DNA of 64,000 nt from Actinopolyspora mortivallis DSM 44261 (lineage in GTDB: Bacteria; Actinomycetota; Actinomycetes; Mycobacteriales; Pseudonocardiaceae), in NCBI RefSeq assembly GCF_000384035.1, contig NZ_KB913024.1:3249228-3313227 (forward strand), written 5' to 3'. Both the position numbers and the translations under genes were made by a program. Below the pieces are notes generated by a model. The model had not been told where the DNA came from, made no database searches, and saw only the letters and a program-made list of their open reading frames with translations. Each line of letters begins with the position of its first letter. Within the stretch, counting starts at the first letter, position 1. Shown in pieces: positions 36,216 through 44,464 of the stretch.

Positions 36216-36244
36216 TGACAGACACAGTCGCGATCCGCTACTAA
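36215..36244 (+). promoter_or_regulatory. candidate promoter of the 17-residue peptide gene
   Basis: GTGACA (36215-36220), 18 bases and TACTAA (36239-36244) could be the -35/-10 pair. The -10 is weak. The transcript would begin near 36251, giving a 50-base leader. Confidence 0.35.
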
Positions 36245-36303
36245 CTTCGGTGCTGCGGCCGCAACATGAAAAACAATCGCCAATCGAGCAAAGGAACAGC
36301 AAA

Positions 36304-36357
36304 GTGGTCATCATCCAGTCGCTGATCGACGTGCTGGTGAACATCAACGTCCTCTGA
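36304..36357 (+). CDS. putative 17-residue hydrophobic peptide gene
   Basis: GTG at 36304 is preceded by AAAGGAA (36290-36296) with a 7-base spacing, an ideal ribosome site. The frame codes for MVIIQSLIDVLVNINVL and stops at TGA 36355-36357. The peptide is mostly hydrophobic with one Asp and two Asn, and could form an amphipathic helix or strand. Two hairpins follow at once. No other gene is nearby on this strand. A frame from ATG 36266 (19 codons) overlaps it but has no ribosome site. I know no family for the peptide; a leader peptide, a toxin or a signal peptide are all possible. Confidence 0.45.
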   Translation: MVIIQSLIDVLVNINVL

Positions 36358-36377
36358 GCGAGGCGGTTCACCGGATG

Positions 36378-36402
36378 CCGACCCGGGTAACGACCGGGTC
36401 GG
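36378..36402 (+). terminator. perfect hairpin after the peptide gene
   Basis: CCGACCCGG (36378-36386) pairs with CCGGGTCGG (36394-36402) around a 7-base loop, 20 bases after the stop codon. It is the first of two hairpins in a row and may be a terminator or RNA-stabilising element. Confidence 0.55.
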
Positions 36403-36414
36403 CCCACCGATTCC

Positions 36415-36448
36415 GAGGGGTCCCACCGGCGTGGGACCCCTCTTTCGT
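36415..36448 (+). terminator. strong hairpin terminator with T-tract on the + strand
   Basis: GAGGGGTCCCAC (36415-36426) pairs with GTGGGACCCCTC (36431-36442) around CGGC, followed by TTTCGTG. The T-rich side is on the + strand, so it serves a rightward transcript, supporting the small gene at 36304. It could also stop the leftward kinase operon, which ends at 36489. Confidence 0.8.
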
Positions 36449-36488
36449 GTCATTTCCGTCGAGCTCGGACCTCAGGCCCGTCTTCCGC

Positions 36489-37451
36489 TCACTCGCCCCC
36501 GGCGAGCTCGGCGGCGTACGGCGGTTCCGCCCCCGAACGGGAGACGGTGACTCCGGCAGCGGCCGCCGCGTGGGACAACGCCTCATGCCAACGCCGCCGC
36601 GACAACCCGGCCACGGACTCCCACGAGAGCAGACCCGCACGCCACAACCAGGCCAGCAGCGCGGCCTGGATGGTGTCCCCCGCGCCGATGGTGTCCACCA
36701 CCGACACCGCGGCGGGCGGGACCCCGAGCAACTCCTCCCGCCGGGTGAGCACGGAGATCCCCTCCGCGCCCCGGGTGAGCACCACGGCGGCGGGACCACG
36801 ACGCAGCCAGTCCCGCAGCGGCCCGGACAGCCGCCGCACATCGGTCTCGTCCGGATCGAGACCGGCCAGCCAGGCCGCGTCCTCCACCGAGAGCTTGAGC
36901 AGGCTCACCGCGGACAGCCACTCCAGGAAGCGGTGTCGGTAACCGTCCGGGTCACCGATCAGGTCGGCCCGGATGTTCGGGTCCAGGGCCACGAACCCGC
37001 CCTGACGGGCGTACCGGAAGAGCATCCGCTCGTAGACCGAGGCTGACGGCTCCAGCACCATCCCGAGCGTTCCCAGGCACAACGCCGTGGTCCCCTCCGG
37101 CGGGTCCCCCGGGTCGGCGACCAGCGGCGCGGCGGTGCCGGTCGTGTGGAAGCCGTAGCGGGCCGCCCCGTGCTCGTCCAGGTCCACCACGGCCAGGGTG
37201 GTGGGTTCCGGTCCGGTCTGGACCATCGTGCTGTCCACCCCGGCCGCGTGCAGCCGTTCGAGCAGTTCCCGTCCGAAACGGTCCGTCGACAGTCGCGTGA
37301 ACATCCCGACGGGAGCGCCCAGTCTGCCCAGCGCGATGGCGGTGTTGTAGGGGCCGCCCCCGAGTCTCGGGTGCAACGGCGGCAGTCCTCCCTCGGCGGG
37401 GGGCTGTCCGGGCACGAGATCGACCAGGGCCTCTCCACCGACAATGATCAC
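36489..37451 (-). CDS. PfkB-family carbohydrate kinase (fructokinase-like)
   Basis: The 320-residue enzyme has the ribokinase/PfkB fold. The N-terminal motif is VGGEALVDLVPGQ, followed by GGGPYNTAIALGRLGAPVG, and the C-terminal signature DTIGAGDTIQAALL carries the catalytic Asp. It phosphorylates a free sugar, most often fructose, with ATP in the cytosol. Its start overlaps the end of the TetR gene by ATGA, so both are in one leftward operon, and the repressor may sense the same sugar. The aldose-epimerase-like gene at 39504 is the only other sugar gene close by. Confidence 0.85.
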   Translation of the reverse strand: MIIVGGEALVDLVPGQPPAEGGLPPLHPRLGGGPYNTAIALGRLGAPVGMFTRLSTDRFGRELLERLHAAGVDSTMVQTGPEPTTLAVVDLDEHGAARYGFHTTGTAAPLVADPGDPPEGTTALCLGTLGMVLEPSASVYERMLFRYARQGGFVALDPNIRADLIGDPDGYRHRFLEWLSAVSLLKLSVEDAAWLAGLDPDETDVRRLSGPLRDWLRRGPAAVVLTRGAEGISVLTRREELLGVPPAAVSVVDTIGAGDTIQAALLAWLWRAGLLSWESVAGLSRRRWHEALSHAAAAAGVTVSRSGAEPPYAAELAGGE

Positions 37452-38119
37452 GTTTCCTCCGTTCGTTCCGGCTCGCCGGCCCGCGTCGTCCGTTCGCCGT
37501 GCAGGGACAGTCCCCCCACCAGGAACTCGGAAAGCGCGTCGAAGGCCGCCGCGTCGGACAAACCGGTGCGCTCGTTGATCTCACCCCGCTGGATCGCCGA
37601 GATGGTCAACCCGACCATCTCCCCCACCAACGCGGCGTCGACCTCCCGGAACACCCCGGCGCGCACCCCCTCGTGCACGACCGAACGGATCCGGTCGGCG
37701 GCGATGGTGGCGTTGGACTCGTAGCAGGCGCGGGTGGCCGGGTTGTTCGCCATGTCGGCGATGAACCGCCTGCTCGCCGGGGCGAGCTCCGCCGCCGCGC
37801 TCTTGAGGTAGACGCGGATCACCGACCGCGCGTCGGTGACCTCGGCGACCCGACGTTCGATGCTGGCGGTGGCCCGTTTGAAGAAGTGCGCCACCACGCG
37901 GACCGCCAGCTGCTCCTTGCTCCGGGCCAGGGTGTACAGCGTCGACTTGGAACAGTGCATCCGCGCGGTCAGCTCGTCGAGGGTGAAGTGTGCGAACCCC
38001 TCGGCGAGGAAGAGGTCGCACAACCTGTCCAGCAACTCCGCCCGGCGCGCCTGCACGGCCCGGCTCGGCACCGCGTCGTGTCCACCGCGGAGATCCTCCG
38101 TCGGCCGGGAATGACTCAT
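37448..38119 (-). CDS. TetR family transcriptional regulator
   Basis: The 223-residue protein starts at ATG 38119. Its HTH is FAHFTLDELTARMHCSKSTL, then YTLARSKEQLAVRVV, preceded by ARRAELLDRLCDLFLAEG. A long helical ligand domain follows. It is a dimeric repressor. It diverges from an acyl-CoA dehydrogenase gene across 178 bases rich in GTACT repeats, and precedes a sugar kinase in its own operon. Either gene could be its target; divergence favours the dehydrogenase. No strong Shine-Dalgarno is visible. Confidence 0.88.
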   Translation of the reverse strand: MSHSRPTEDLRGGHDAVPSRAVQARRAELLDRLCDLFLAEGFAHFTLDELTARMHCSKSTLYTLARSKEQLAVRVVAHFFKRATASIERRVAEVTDARSVIRVYLKSAAAELAPASRRFIADMANNPATRACYESNATIAADRIRSVVHEGVRAGVFREVDAALVGEMVGLTISAIQRGEINERTGLSDAAAFDALSEFLVGGLSLHGERTTRAGEPERTEET

Positions 38120-38221
38120 CGTTCGAGGCTGCCACAGAACCCGACCAGCGGGTTGTTCGGGACCTCGCCAGGGCGAAACGGTTTCACTTCGTGCACGGAA
38201 CCCGTACCATGCGCATCCTAA

Positions 38222-38261
38222 CCGTACTGAAAGCGGTTCCACAGTACTGTACAGAGTACGG
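38222..38261. promoter_or_regulatory. cluster of palindromic GTACT sites between TetR and acyl-CoA dehydrogenase genes
   Basis: The divergent spacer holds CCGTACT (38222-38228), a perfect palindrome ACAGTACTGT (38241-38250) and AGTACGG (38255-38261); the outer two are exact inverted copies. A CGGAC-AAACA-GTCCG palindrome follows at 38260-38274. This is a good operator cluster for the adjacent TetR protein. Confidence 0.55.
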
Positions 38262-38297
38262 ACAAACAGTCCGCGGGCGCACTGGAGCTATGATCCG

Positions 38298-39437
38298 ATG
38301 CCGGTCGAACGCATACTCGCCACTCAGGAAGCCACCGACCTGATCGCCCTCACCAGGGAGATCGCCCGTAGGGAGCTGGCCCCGGCCGCCGCCGAGGCCG
38401 AGGAGAACGAGAAGTTCCCCCGGGAGAAGTTCGACCTGCTCGGGCAGGCCGGACTGCTCGGCCTGCCCTACCCCGAGGAGTACGGCGGCGCGAACCAGCC
38501 CTACGAGGTCTACCTCCAGGTCCTGGAGGAGATCAGCAGCGCCTGGATGACGGTCGGGGTGGGCCTGTCGGTGCACACCATGTCTTGCTTCCCCCTCGCC
38601 GAGTTCGGCACCGCCGAGCAACGACGGCGGTGGCTGGGCGAGATGATCGGCGGAGGAACCCTCGGCGGCTACGCCCTGTCCGAGCCGCACGCCGGTTCGG
38701 ACGCCGCCTCCCTGCGCACCAGGGCCGAACCCGACGGACAGGGGAACTACACGGTCAGCGGCACCAAGTCCTGGATCACCCACGGTGGGGTCGCCGACTT
38801 CTACACCCTCATGGCCCGGACCTCCGAGGAGGGCATCGGCTGCCTGCTCGTCGACGGACTGTCCCCCGGCCTGTCGGCGGGCGCTCCCGAACGCAAGATG
38901 GGGCTCACCGCCTCACCGACCACCGAACTGGTCCTCGACGGGGTTCCCGTGGCCGGGGACCGCCTCATCGGGGAGCCCGACCGGGGGTTGAGCATCGCAC
39001 TGCGCGCCCTGGACTCGGGACGGCTGGGCATCGCCGCGTGCGCGGTGGGACTGGCCCAGGCCGCCCTGGACCTGGCCGTGGACTACGCCAAGCAGCGCAG
39101 CCAGTTCGGTCGACCCGTCATCCGGTTCCAGGGGATGGAGTTCCTGCTCGCCGACATGGAGGCGGCCGTGCAGTCGGCCCGGGCCGCCTACCTGGACGCC
39201 GCGCGGCGCAGGGACGCGGGCAGACCGTTCACACGCCAGGCCGCCGTGGCCAAGCTCGTCGCCACCGACGCCGCCATGAAGGTCACCACCGACGCGGTGC
39301 AGGTGCTGGGCGGAGCGGGCTACACCAGGGACTTCCCCGCCGAGCGCTACATGCGCGAGGCCAAGGTGCTACAGATCTTCGAGGGCACGAACCAGATCCA
39401 GCGCATGGTGATCGGCCGCGAACTGGCCAGGGACTGA
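38298..39437 (+). CDS. acyl-CoA dehydrogenase
   Basis: The 379-residue FAD enzyme oxidises an acyl-CoA to trans-2-enoyl-CoA in beta-oxidation or branched-chain degradation. Family signatures are GGYALSEPHAGSDAASLRT, GTKSWITHGG, the KMGLTASPTTELVLDGVPV region and the C-terminal QVLGGAGYTRDFPAERYMRE, with the catalytic glutamate expected in KVLQIFEGTNQIQ. Length is normal. The start ATG is 178 bases from the divergent TetR gene, which probably regulates it. It ends at a hairpin shared with the next leftward gene. Confidence 0.93.
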   Translation: MPVERILATQEATDLIALTREIARRELAPAAAEAEENEKFPREKFDLLGQAGLLGLPYPEEYGGANQPYEVYLQVLEEISSAWMTVGVGLSVHTMSCFPLAEFGTAEQRRRWLGEMIGGGTLGGYALSEPHAGSDAASLRTRAEPDGQGNYTVSGTKSWITHGGVADFYTLMARTSEEGIGCLLVDGLSPGLSAGAPERKMGLTASPTTELVLDGVPVAGDRLIGEPDRGLSIALRALDSGRLGIAACAVGLAQAALDLAVDYAKQRSQFGRPVIRFQGMEFLLADMEAAVQSARAAYLDAARRRDAGRPFTRQAAVAKLVATDAAMKVTTDAVQVLGGAGYTRDFPAERYMREAKVLQIFEGTNQIQRMVIGRELARD

Positions 39438-39460
39438 TCCCGCGTCGAGACCCACCGAAC

Positions 39461-39485
39461 CGGGGAGCGACTCCGCCGCTCCCCG
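39461..39485. terminator. hairpin between convergent genes
   Basis: CGGGGAGCG (39461-39469) pairs with CGCTCCCCG (39477-39485) around a 7-base loop, between the acyl-CoA dehydrogenase and the epimerase-like gene. Confidence 0.6.
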
Positions 39486-39503
39486 CCGGGTGGTGCCGGA
39501 CGC

Positions 39504-40433
39504 TCACCCGAGCGGTCGCAGCCCCCAACGGGCCGACCAGGTTCCCCCCGGTTCCAGTTCGATCAGGTCCACCCCCGAGTTCAGCGCGTCGGGCGGGCAG
39601 GTCATCGGCTCCACGGCCACGGCCCTGCCCCGGCCGGGGAAGTCCCCGGCGGTGTAGACCTGCACCCAGGTGAAGACGGGGTCGGCCCACACCTGCACCC
39701 CGTGCCCGTTCGGGTCGGTCACCGAGTGTCGGACCAGTCCCGCCGGGTCGTCCGGGGCGGGAGCGGCCCCGCCGAAGGGGGTGTCCAGCCACACGTCCCG
39801 CAGCGCCAGCCCCCCGGGAAGCCGCTGCTCGACCCCGGCCAGTTCCCGCGGCGGGCCGGAGGGCAGCATCCGCTCCCCGTCCAGCGGCAGCACGTTCGAG
39901 GCCGCCAGCCGCAGGGTGCACTCGTCGGTGGCCGCGTTGCCCGCCCGTGGGTAGGGGTGCACGCCCAGCCCGAACGGCACCCGTCGCGAACCGAGGTTCT
40001 CCACGGTGTGGCGCACGGTCAGCCCGTCCGCGTCCACCGAGTACTCCACCGAGGTCAACAGCGGGATCGGCCACCCCGGCTGCGCCGGGATCATGGCGTG
40101 CAGCACCACCGTGGACCCGGTGTGTTCGCTGACCGTCCACGGGATGTGGCGCAGCAGGCCGTGGATGGCGTTGCCCCGTTCCGGTTCCGTCAGGGCGAGC
40201 TGTTGGGGCTCGCCCTCCAGCGACCACCGCCCGTCGGCGACCCTGTTCGGCCACGGCACCAGCACGGCCCCCGCCGCGGCCGGTGCCAGCCGGTCCGCCT
40301 CGTAGCTCTCGCTGTAGGGCACACCGTCCACGTGGAAACCGCGCAGGCCCGCGCCCACCTCGGTGACCACCGCGTGCGTGTCGCCGTGGGCGATCTCGAA
40401 CTGTCGTCCGCTAGCCGGGATCTCGTCGGTCAC
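39504..40433 (-). CDS. aldose 1-epimerase family protein
   Basis: The 309-residue protein has the galactose-mutarotase-like fold. AVLVPWPNRVADGRW carries the conserved N-R motif, GNAIHGLLRHIPW the first histidine, FGLGVHPYPRAG the second, and AVAVEPMTCPPDALNSG the catalytic glutamate. Such enzymes interconvert alpha and beta anomers of aldoses or hexose phosphates. It has its own leftward direction, with pdxH ending 58 bases upstream, so they may share a transcript. Confidence 0.88.
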   Translation of the reverse strand: MTDEIPASGRQFEIAHGDTHAVVTEVGAGLRGFHVDGVPYSESYEADRLAPAAAGAVLVPWPNRVADGRWSLEGEPQQLALTEPERGNAIHGLLRHIPWTVSEHTGSTVVLHAMIPAQPGWPIPLLTSVEYSVDADGLTVRHTVENLGSRRVPFGLGVHPYPRAGNAATDECTLRLAASNVLPLDGERMLPSGPPRELAGVEQRLPGGLALRDVWLDTPFGGAAPAPDDPAGLVRHSVTDPNGHGVQVWADPVFTWVQVYTAGDFPGRGRAVAVEPMTCPPDALNSGVDLIELEPGGTWSARWGLRPLG

Positions 40434-40491
40434 GGCACCACTGTATGCCTCCGACGATCATGTGGCCTCGTGGTCGGGGCCGACCACGGCC

Positions 40492-41145
40492 TCACGGGGC
40501 CAGGCGTTCCAGCTTCCAGGAGTCGTCGGTCCTCCGGAAACGGAGCCGGTCGTGCAGGCGGTCGGGGCGGCCCTGCCAGAACTCCACGGACTGGGGCCGG
40601 ATGCGCCAGCCGCCCCAGTGTGGGGGCACGGGAATGCGTTCGGCCTCGGAGAACCGCCGCTCGATCCCGGCCAGCGAGGACTCCAGGTTCTCCCGTCCCG
40701 GAACCACGCTGGACTGGGGGGAGGCCCAGGCGCCGAGCTGGGACCCGCGCGGGCGCAGCGCCCAGTACTCGGCGGTCTCCTCCGGGGAGACCTTCTCCAC
40801 GGTGCCGCGCACGTTCACCTGCCGTTGCAGCGCGAGCCAGGGGAAGGTGGCCGAGGCCACCCGGGTGGCGGCGAGGTCGTGGCTCTTGGCCGAGGTGTAG
40901 TTGGTGAAGAACACCAGTCCGCGCTCGTCGAAGCCCTTGCAGAGCACCGTCCGGGAGGAGGGCATCCCCTCGGCGTCGGCCGTGGCCAGCACCATGGCGT
41001 TCGGTTCGGGCACCTCCGCCCGCACCGCCTCGTCGAACCACTCCCGGAGCTGTTCGTGCCATGTGGGCCGGAGCAGGGATTCCTGAAGCGGTTCCGCGTC
41101 GTAGGACACGCGCATTCCGGGCAGCATGGCCTTCGCCTGCGACAT
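40492..41145 (-). CDS. pdxH: pyridoxamine 5'-phosphate oxidase
   Basis: The enzyme oxidises pyridoxamine- or pyridoxine-5'-phosphate to pyridoxal phosphate with FMN and O2. The 217-residue form starts at ATG 41145, five bases after AGGAGG. The PdxH signatures are VLCKGFDERGLVFFTNYTSA, QRQVNVRGTVEKV, PRGSQLGAWASPQSSV and the C-terminal WGGWRIRPQSVEFWQGRPDR, with RLHDR as FMN/PLP contact. It is divergent from the second citrate synthase across a spacer with a perfect palindrome; this pairing is common in Actinobacteria. Confidence 0.95.
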   Translation of the reverse strand: MSQAKAMLPGMRVSYDAEPLQESLLRPTWHEQLREWFDEAVRAEVPEPNAMVLATADAEGMPSSRTVLCKGFDERGLVFFTNYTSAKSHDLAATRVASATFPWLALQRQVNVRGTVEKVSPEETAEYWALRPRGSQLGAWASPQSSVVPGRENLESSLAGIERRFSEAERIPVPPHWGGWRIRPQSVEFWQGRPDRLHDRLRFRRTDDSWKLERLAP

Positions 41146-41404
41146 CCGTTCCTCCTGGGTCACGTCGGCGCCGAGGGCGCCACCACTGGACTGACCGTGC
41201 TCGCGGTGAACCGCATCATGGTGCACGACGACTCGGCCGCGCGCACGGGACGCGCGGCCACGCGATCGACGGTAAACGGAACACGAACCACAGCCGAACC
41301 GCAGGACGAACCCGATCGATTTCGTAATCGATTCAGCCCCCTGTTGGCCGAACGGGGGAACGGCAACGCCCCCTCCCGGCCGTACCGGTGCCGACCACCC
41401 CCGC

Positions 41405-41419
41405 ATCACACGGTGTGAT
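41405..41419. promoter_or_regulatory. perfect 15-bp palindrome between pdxH and citrate synthase 2
   Basis: ATCACACGGTGTGAT (7-1-7) sits in the 454-base divergent spacer, 260 bases from pdxH and 181 from citA. It is a good dimer-binding site. The regulator is not next to it. The arrangement TCACA-TGTGA is the reverse of the CRP/GlxR consensus, so I do not assign it. Confidence 0.5.
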
Positions 41420-41599
41420 CTTTTTCATCACTGCCCGATTGTCGGCCGAAACGATTGCCACGACACCGCGCGCGGGTGCACCGTTACCGCTACGACAACG
41501 GCCGCGACCGTCACGGCCGTGTTCCACACCCCGCCACGTCCCCACCGTGTTCCCGTCCGGGGGACACGGCACAACCGGAACCTAAGGAGACGAGGCGAG

Positions 41600-42745
41600 A
41601 TGCCGAACAGCACACAGCAAGGGTCCGCGCAGCCCACCGTCAGCCCGGGACTGGAAGGTGTGGTGGCGTTCGAGACCGAGATCGCCGAACCGGACCGTGA
41701 CGGTGGTGCCCTGCGTTATCGCGGGGTGGACATCGAGGAGCTCGCGGGCAGGGTTTCCTTCGGCGACGTCTGGGCACTGTTGGTGGACGGCGGTTTCGGC
41801 AGGGGGCTGCGTCCCGCCGGTGACGAAACGCTGCCCGCCCGCAACGGCGACGTGCGCATCGACGTGCAGTCGGCGCTGGCCACGGTCGCCGCGAAACACG
41901 GGTTCGCCCCGTTGCTGGACGTGGACGAGGAGCAGGCCCGGCACCAGCTGGCCCTGTCCTCCGAACTGGCCCTGTCCTACGCGGCGCAGTCCGCCCGGGG
42001 GGACCGCTCCCCCGTGCCCGCCTCCGAGCTCGACAAGTGTTCGAGCGTGGCGGAACGGTTCCTGACCTGCTGGCGCGGCGAACCGGATCCGGCTCATGTC
42101 CAGGCCCTGGACGCCTACTGGGTCTCGGCCGCCGAACACGGGCTGAACGCCTCGACGTTCACCGCCCGTGTGATCGCCTCCACCGGGGCGGACGCCGCCG
42201 CGAGCCTGTCCGGGGCGGTGGGCGCCATGTCCGGCCCCCTGCACGGCGGGGCTCCGGCGCGGGTGCTGCCCATGATCGAGGAGGTGGAGCGGCGCGGGGA
42301 CGCGCGGGCCGTGGTCGAGTCGATCCTGGACCGTGGCGAGCGCCTGATGGGTTTCGGTCACCGGGTCTACCGCGCCGAGGATCCTCGGGCGCGGGTGCTG
42401 CGTGCCACCTGCAAGCACCTCGGTTCGCCGCGTTTCGAGGTGGCCTGCGAACTGGAGCAGGCCGCCCTGGAGGTGCTCGCCGAACGGCGCCCGGACCGCC
42501 AGATCGCCACCAACGTCGAGTTCTGGGCGGCGGTGGTCCTGGACTTCGCCCAGGTTCCGACGGCGATGATGCCCGCCATGTTCACCTGTGCCCGGCTGGC
42601 CGGGTGGTCGGCGCACATCATGGAGCAGAAACGCACAGGTCGGCTCGTCCGTCCCTCGGCCCGCTACGTCGGTCCCGGGGAACGCAAGCCCAGTGAGGTG
42701 GACGGCTGGGACGGCGTCACCCCGCTCGCGGCGACGGTCGGCTGA
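41600..42745 (+). CDS. citA: citrate synthase 2
   Basis: The 381-residue citrate synthase starts at ATG 41600, with AAGGAG 10 bases upstream. The catalytic motifs are MSGPLHGGAPARVLP and MGFGHRVYRAEDPRA, with the aspartate in IATNVEFWAAVVLDF replaced in context by Glu at the usual VDFYTG site (NVEFW). This NVEFW is normal for the CitA branch. The shorter N-terminus and GLEGVVAFETEIAEPD also match mycobacterial CitA. It may condense acetyl- or propionyl-CoA with oxaloacetate. It diverges from pdxH. Confidence 0.9.
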   Translation: MPNSTQQGSAQPTVSPGLEGVVAFETEIAEPDRDGGALRYRGVDIEELAGRVSFGDVWALLVDGGFGRGLRPAGDETLPARNGDVRIDVQSALATVAAKHGFAPLLDVDEEQARHQLALSSELALSYAAQSARGDRSPVPASELDKCSSVAERFLTCWRGEPDPAHVQALDAYWVSAAEHGLNASTFTARVIASTGADAAASLSGAVGAMSGPLHGGAPARVLPMIEEVERRGDARAVVESILDRGERLMGFGHRVYRAEDPRARVLRATCKHLGSPRFEVACELEQAALEVLAERRPDRQIATNVEFWAAVVLDFAQVPTAMMPAMFTCARLAGWSAHIMEQKRTGRLVRPSARYVGPGERKPSEVDGWDGVTPLAATVG

Positions 42746-42763
42746 CCACCACCCCGGATCCGT

Positions 42764-42823
42764 GGTTTCGCGCGGGACCCACGCCGGAGGGCACCGACGA
42801 CGCGGCCGTCTCCGCGCGAAACC
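42764..42823 (+). terminator. long-armed inverted repeat after citrate synthase 2
   Basis: GGTTTCGCGCGG (42764-42775) and CCGCGCGAAACC (42812-42823) are perfect inverted copies with a 36-base loop, 18 bases after the stop codon. It may act as a terminator or RNA-end stabiliser. Confidence 0.45.
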
Positions 42824-42968
42824 GACACGGGACCGGTGGGCTTCCCGCTCGTTTTCGGAGTGTGCTCGGTGCCCTGGGCCGTTGTTCGACGTTCGGACCT
42901 GCTCGGAGCCGTCCCTCTTGGAGCCAGGTCCGCCCGGTCGCGGACGGCTTCGCCACGGGAACACCGTG

Positions 42969-43292
42969 TCAGGCGAGGTGGACGGCCAGGGCCAGCAGGG
43001 TGAGCTCTGAGGAATAGACCACTGGTAGGGCCAGGCCGAGGGTGGTGGTTTTCCTGGTGCGCCATCCGCCGAGGCGGAGTCCGGCGATGCCGGTCCACCA
43101 GGTCAGGCAGTCCAGCCCGGCCAGTAGGATGTGCTGGCCCAGCTGGATCTGGCCCGGTTGGGTGAGGTGGCCGAGCAGGTCGGCCAGCATGATCAGGGTG
43201 ACCCAGGTGCTGTAGGCGAAGCCGGCCACGGCCAGGCCTGCTCCGGCGCATTCGCGCAGCACGATCGTGGTCACCGGCGAGGGTCGGGACAT
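42969..43292 (-). CDS. small membrane protein of unknown function
   Basis: The 107-residue protein has three hydrophobic segments (GAGLAVAGFAYSTWVTLIML, HILLAGLDCLTWWTGIAGL, PVVYSSELTLLALAVHLA). I start it at ATG 43292 after GGGAG. It is the last of three small leftward genes beside the XRE/DUF397 group. No family is recognised. Confidence 0.55.
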   Translation of the reverse strand: MSRPSPVTTIVLRECAGAGLAVAGFAYSTWVTLIMLADLLGHLTQPGQIQLGQHILLAGLDCLTWWTGIAGLRLGGWRTRKTTTLGLALPVVYSSELTLLALAVHLA

Positions 43293-43413
43293 GAGGGGGC
43301 TCCCGGTGGTGCGAACAGTCCAGGACGGGTGATCCCCGGCCGGGCTCGGGGTGCCCGGCCGGGGTGGTGGTGCCACCTGACGGGGGAGGGAAGCTCAGGC
43401 GGCACCGGGCTGA

Positions 43414-43647
43414 TCACACACCCGGCGGCGGTGCGGACCAGCGACTCACCGGGCGGTAGTCGTGCCAACCCCGCACGATCCGCTGCGGGGGCTGCTGCGG
43501 CAGCCGGATGCGAACCCCGCAGAAACAGGCCAGCAGCCCGCGCCCGGCCCGAGCACACGCCTGGCGCCGTTGCACCCCGGTGGCATGAATAACCCAGGAG
43601 TCGGTGCCGACCACGAAACGACAGCGGGACTCACTCGGCCACGGCAT
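43414..43647 (-). CDS. small hypothetical protein
   Basis: The 77-residue product has FVVGTDSWVIHATGVQRRQA and two cysteines in LLACFCGVRIRLPQQ. Its ATG lies inside the end of the preceding gene (17-base overlap), a sign of coupling. The function is unknown and the gene call is tentative because the region is G+C-rich and open in several frames. Confidence 0.45.
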   Translation of the reverse strand: MPWPSESRCRFVVGTDSWVIHATGVQRRQACARAGRGLLACFCGVRIRLPQQPPQRIVRGWHDYRPVSRWSAPPPGV

Positions 43648-43912
43648 GGGTCACCACCCGCCCCCGGAGACCGGCCACCGCGATCGTGTAGCAGCACGGG
43701 GCACACACCTCAGGCTCGGCCTCACACTCAACAAGGCCGGTGATGGTGGCCAACTCAAGCCGCACCAGACACAACGTCAACACCCACGAGCCCGCACAGC
43801 GGGCCGGATGGTGTTCGAGCGCGTGCAACCGGGGTGTCTGCCCCCACCGGTGGTCGGCCTCGATGGGGGCCCACACCAGAAACACCGGACTCCGCGGACA
43901 CAACGGCCGCAT
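43631..43912 (-). CDS. small cysteine-containing hypothetical protein
   Basis: The 93-residue product from ATG 43912 has an aromatic N-terminus (RSPVFLVWAPIEADHRWG), HALEHHPARC and a cluster CEAEPEVCAPCC that might hold a metal. It overlaps the next gene by 17 bases. I recognise no family. A frame start 22 codons earlier exists. Confidence 0.45.
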   Translation of the reverse strand: MRPLCPRSPVFLVWAPIEADHRWGQTPRLHALEHHPARCAGSWVLTLCLVRLELATITGLVECEAEPEVCAPCCYTIAVAGLRGRVVTHAVAE

Positions 43913-44464
43913 GTCACACCACCCCCAGCGCAGGGTGGTGGCGCAGGGATCGCCGACGCGGGAACACGCGTCTTGCACACAGCGCTAGCATGAACAACGC
44001 TCCCCTTCAGGAGAAACGGTTGACGGAGCACCCCCGCGTGATGCTTGCCGGCTTGCACGCGGGAACCAGCCCGCTCGTCCGGTGGCGGCCACCACCGGAC
44101 GAGCGGTTCACAACGCAGCGAACACGTCGCCGTACGGACTTTCTTCTGGGCAACACACGCGGACGTGTCTAATCGATGAGATCAGACTGTCCAATCTCGG
44201 AACAGAAATATGCCTTCGACACTCACAGAAGAACACGAGTGCGCTCCCCGGGCTGACTCGACTCTGCGGGTCGTACGTACTATGCGGCATGTCTGAACCA
44301 GGTGAACTGATCCAGTAGCAGATCTTCCCTGTTGAACTAGCTGAACCTTTAGTGAGAGCCATCACTTCAACCTCCCAACGTGTATCCATGCTGGAGTGAA
44401 ACTCTCACTCGTGCAACCCTGATCAACAGAACTGTCCAATAGTACACCCAATTGGAGTAATCAA
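43913..44464. other. A+T-rich spacer before the XRE regulator
   Basis: This 550-base stretch separates the leftward small genes from the XRE gene. From about 44160 the G+C content falls well below the window mean. The 10-mer ACTGTCCAAT occurs twice (44186-44195 and 44431-44440), and a CCAATTGG palindrome lies at 44448-44455 just before the XRE ribosome site. These are likely regulator sites. A tiny frame near 44289 (MSEPGELIQ) has no ribosome site and is not called. Confidence 0.5.

Noticed and set aside
36266-36325. 19-codon frame from ATG 36266 overlapping the 17-residue peptide gene
   Set aside because: It has no ribosome site, and the GTG 36304 frame has an ideal one.
41405-41419. CRP/GlxR site
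   Set aside because: The half-sites are in the reverse order (TCACA before TGTGA) with the wrong spacing.
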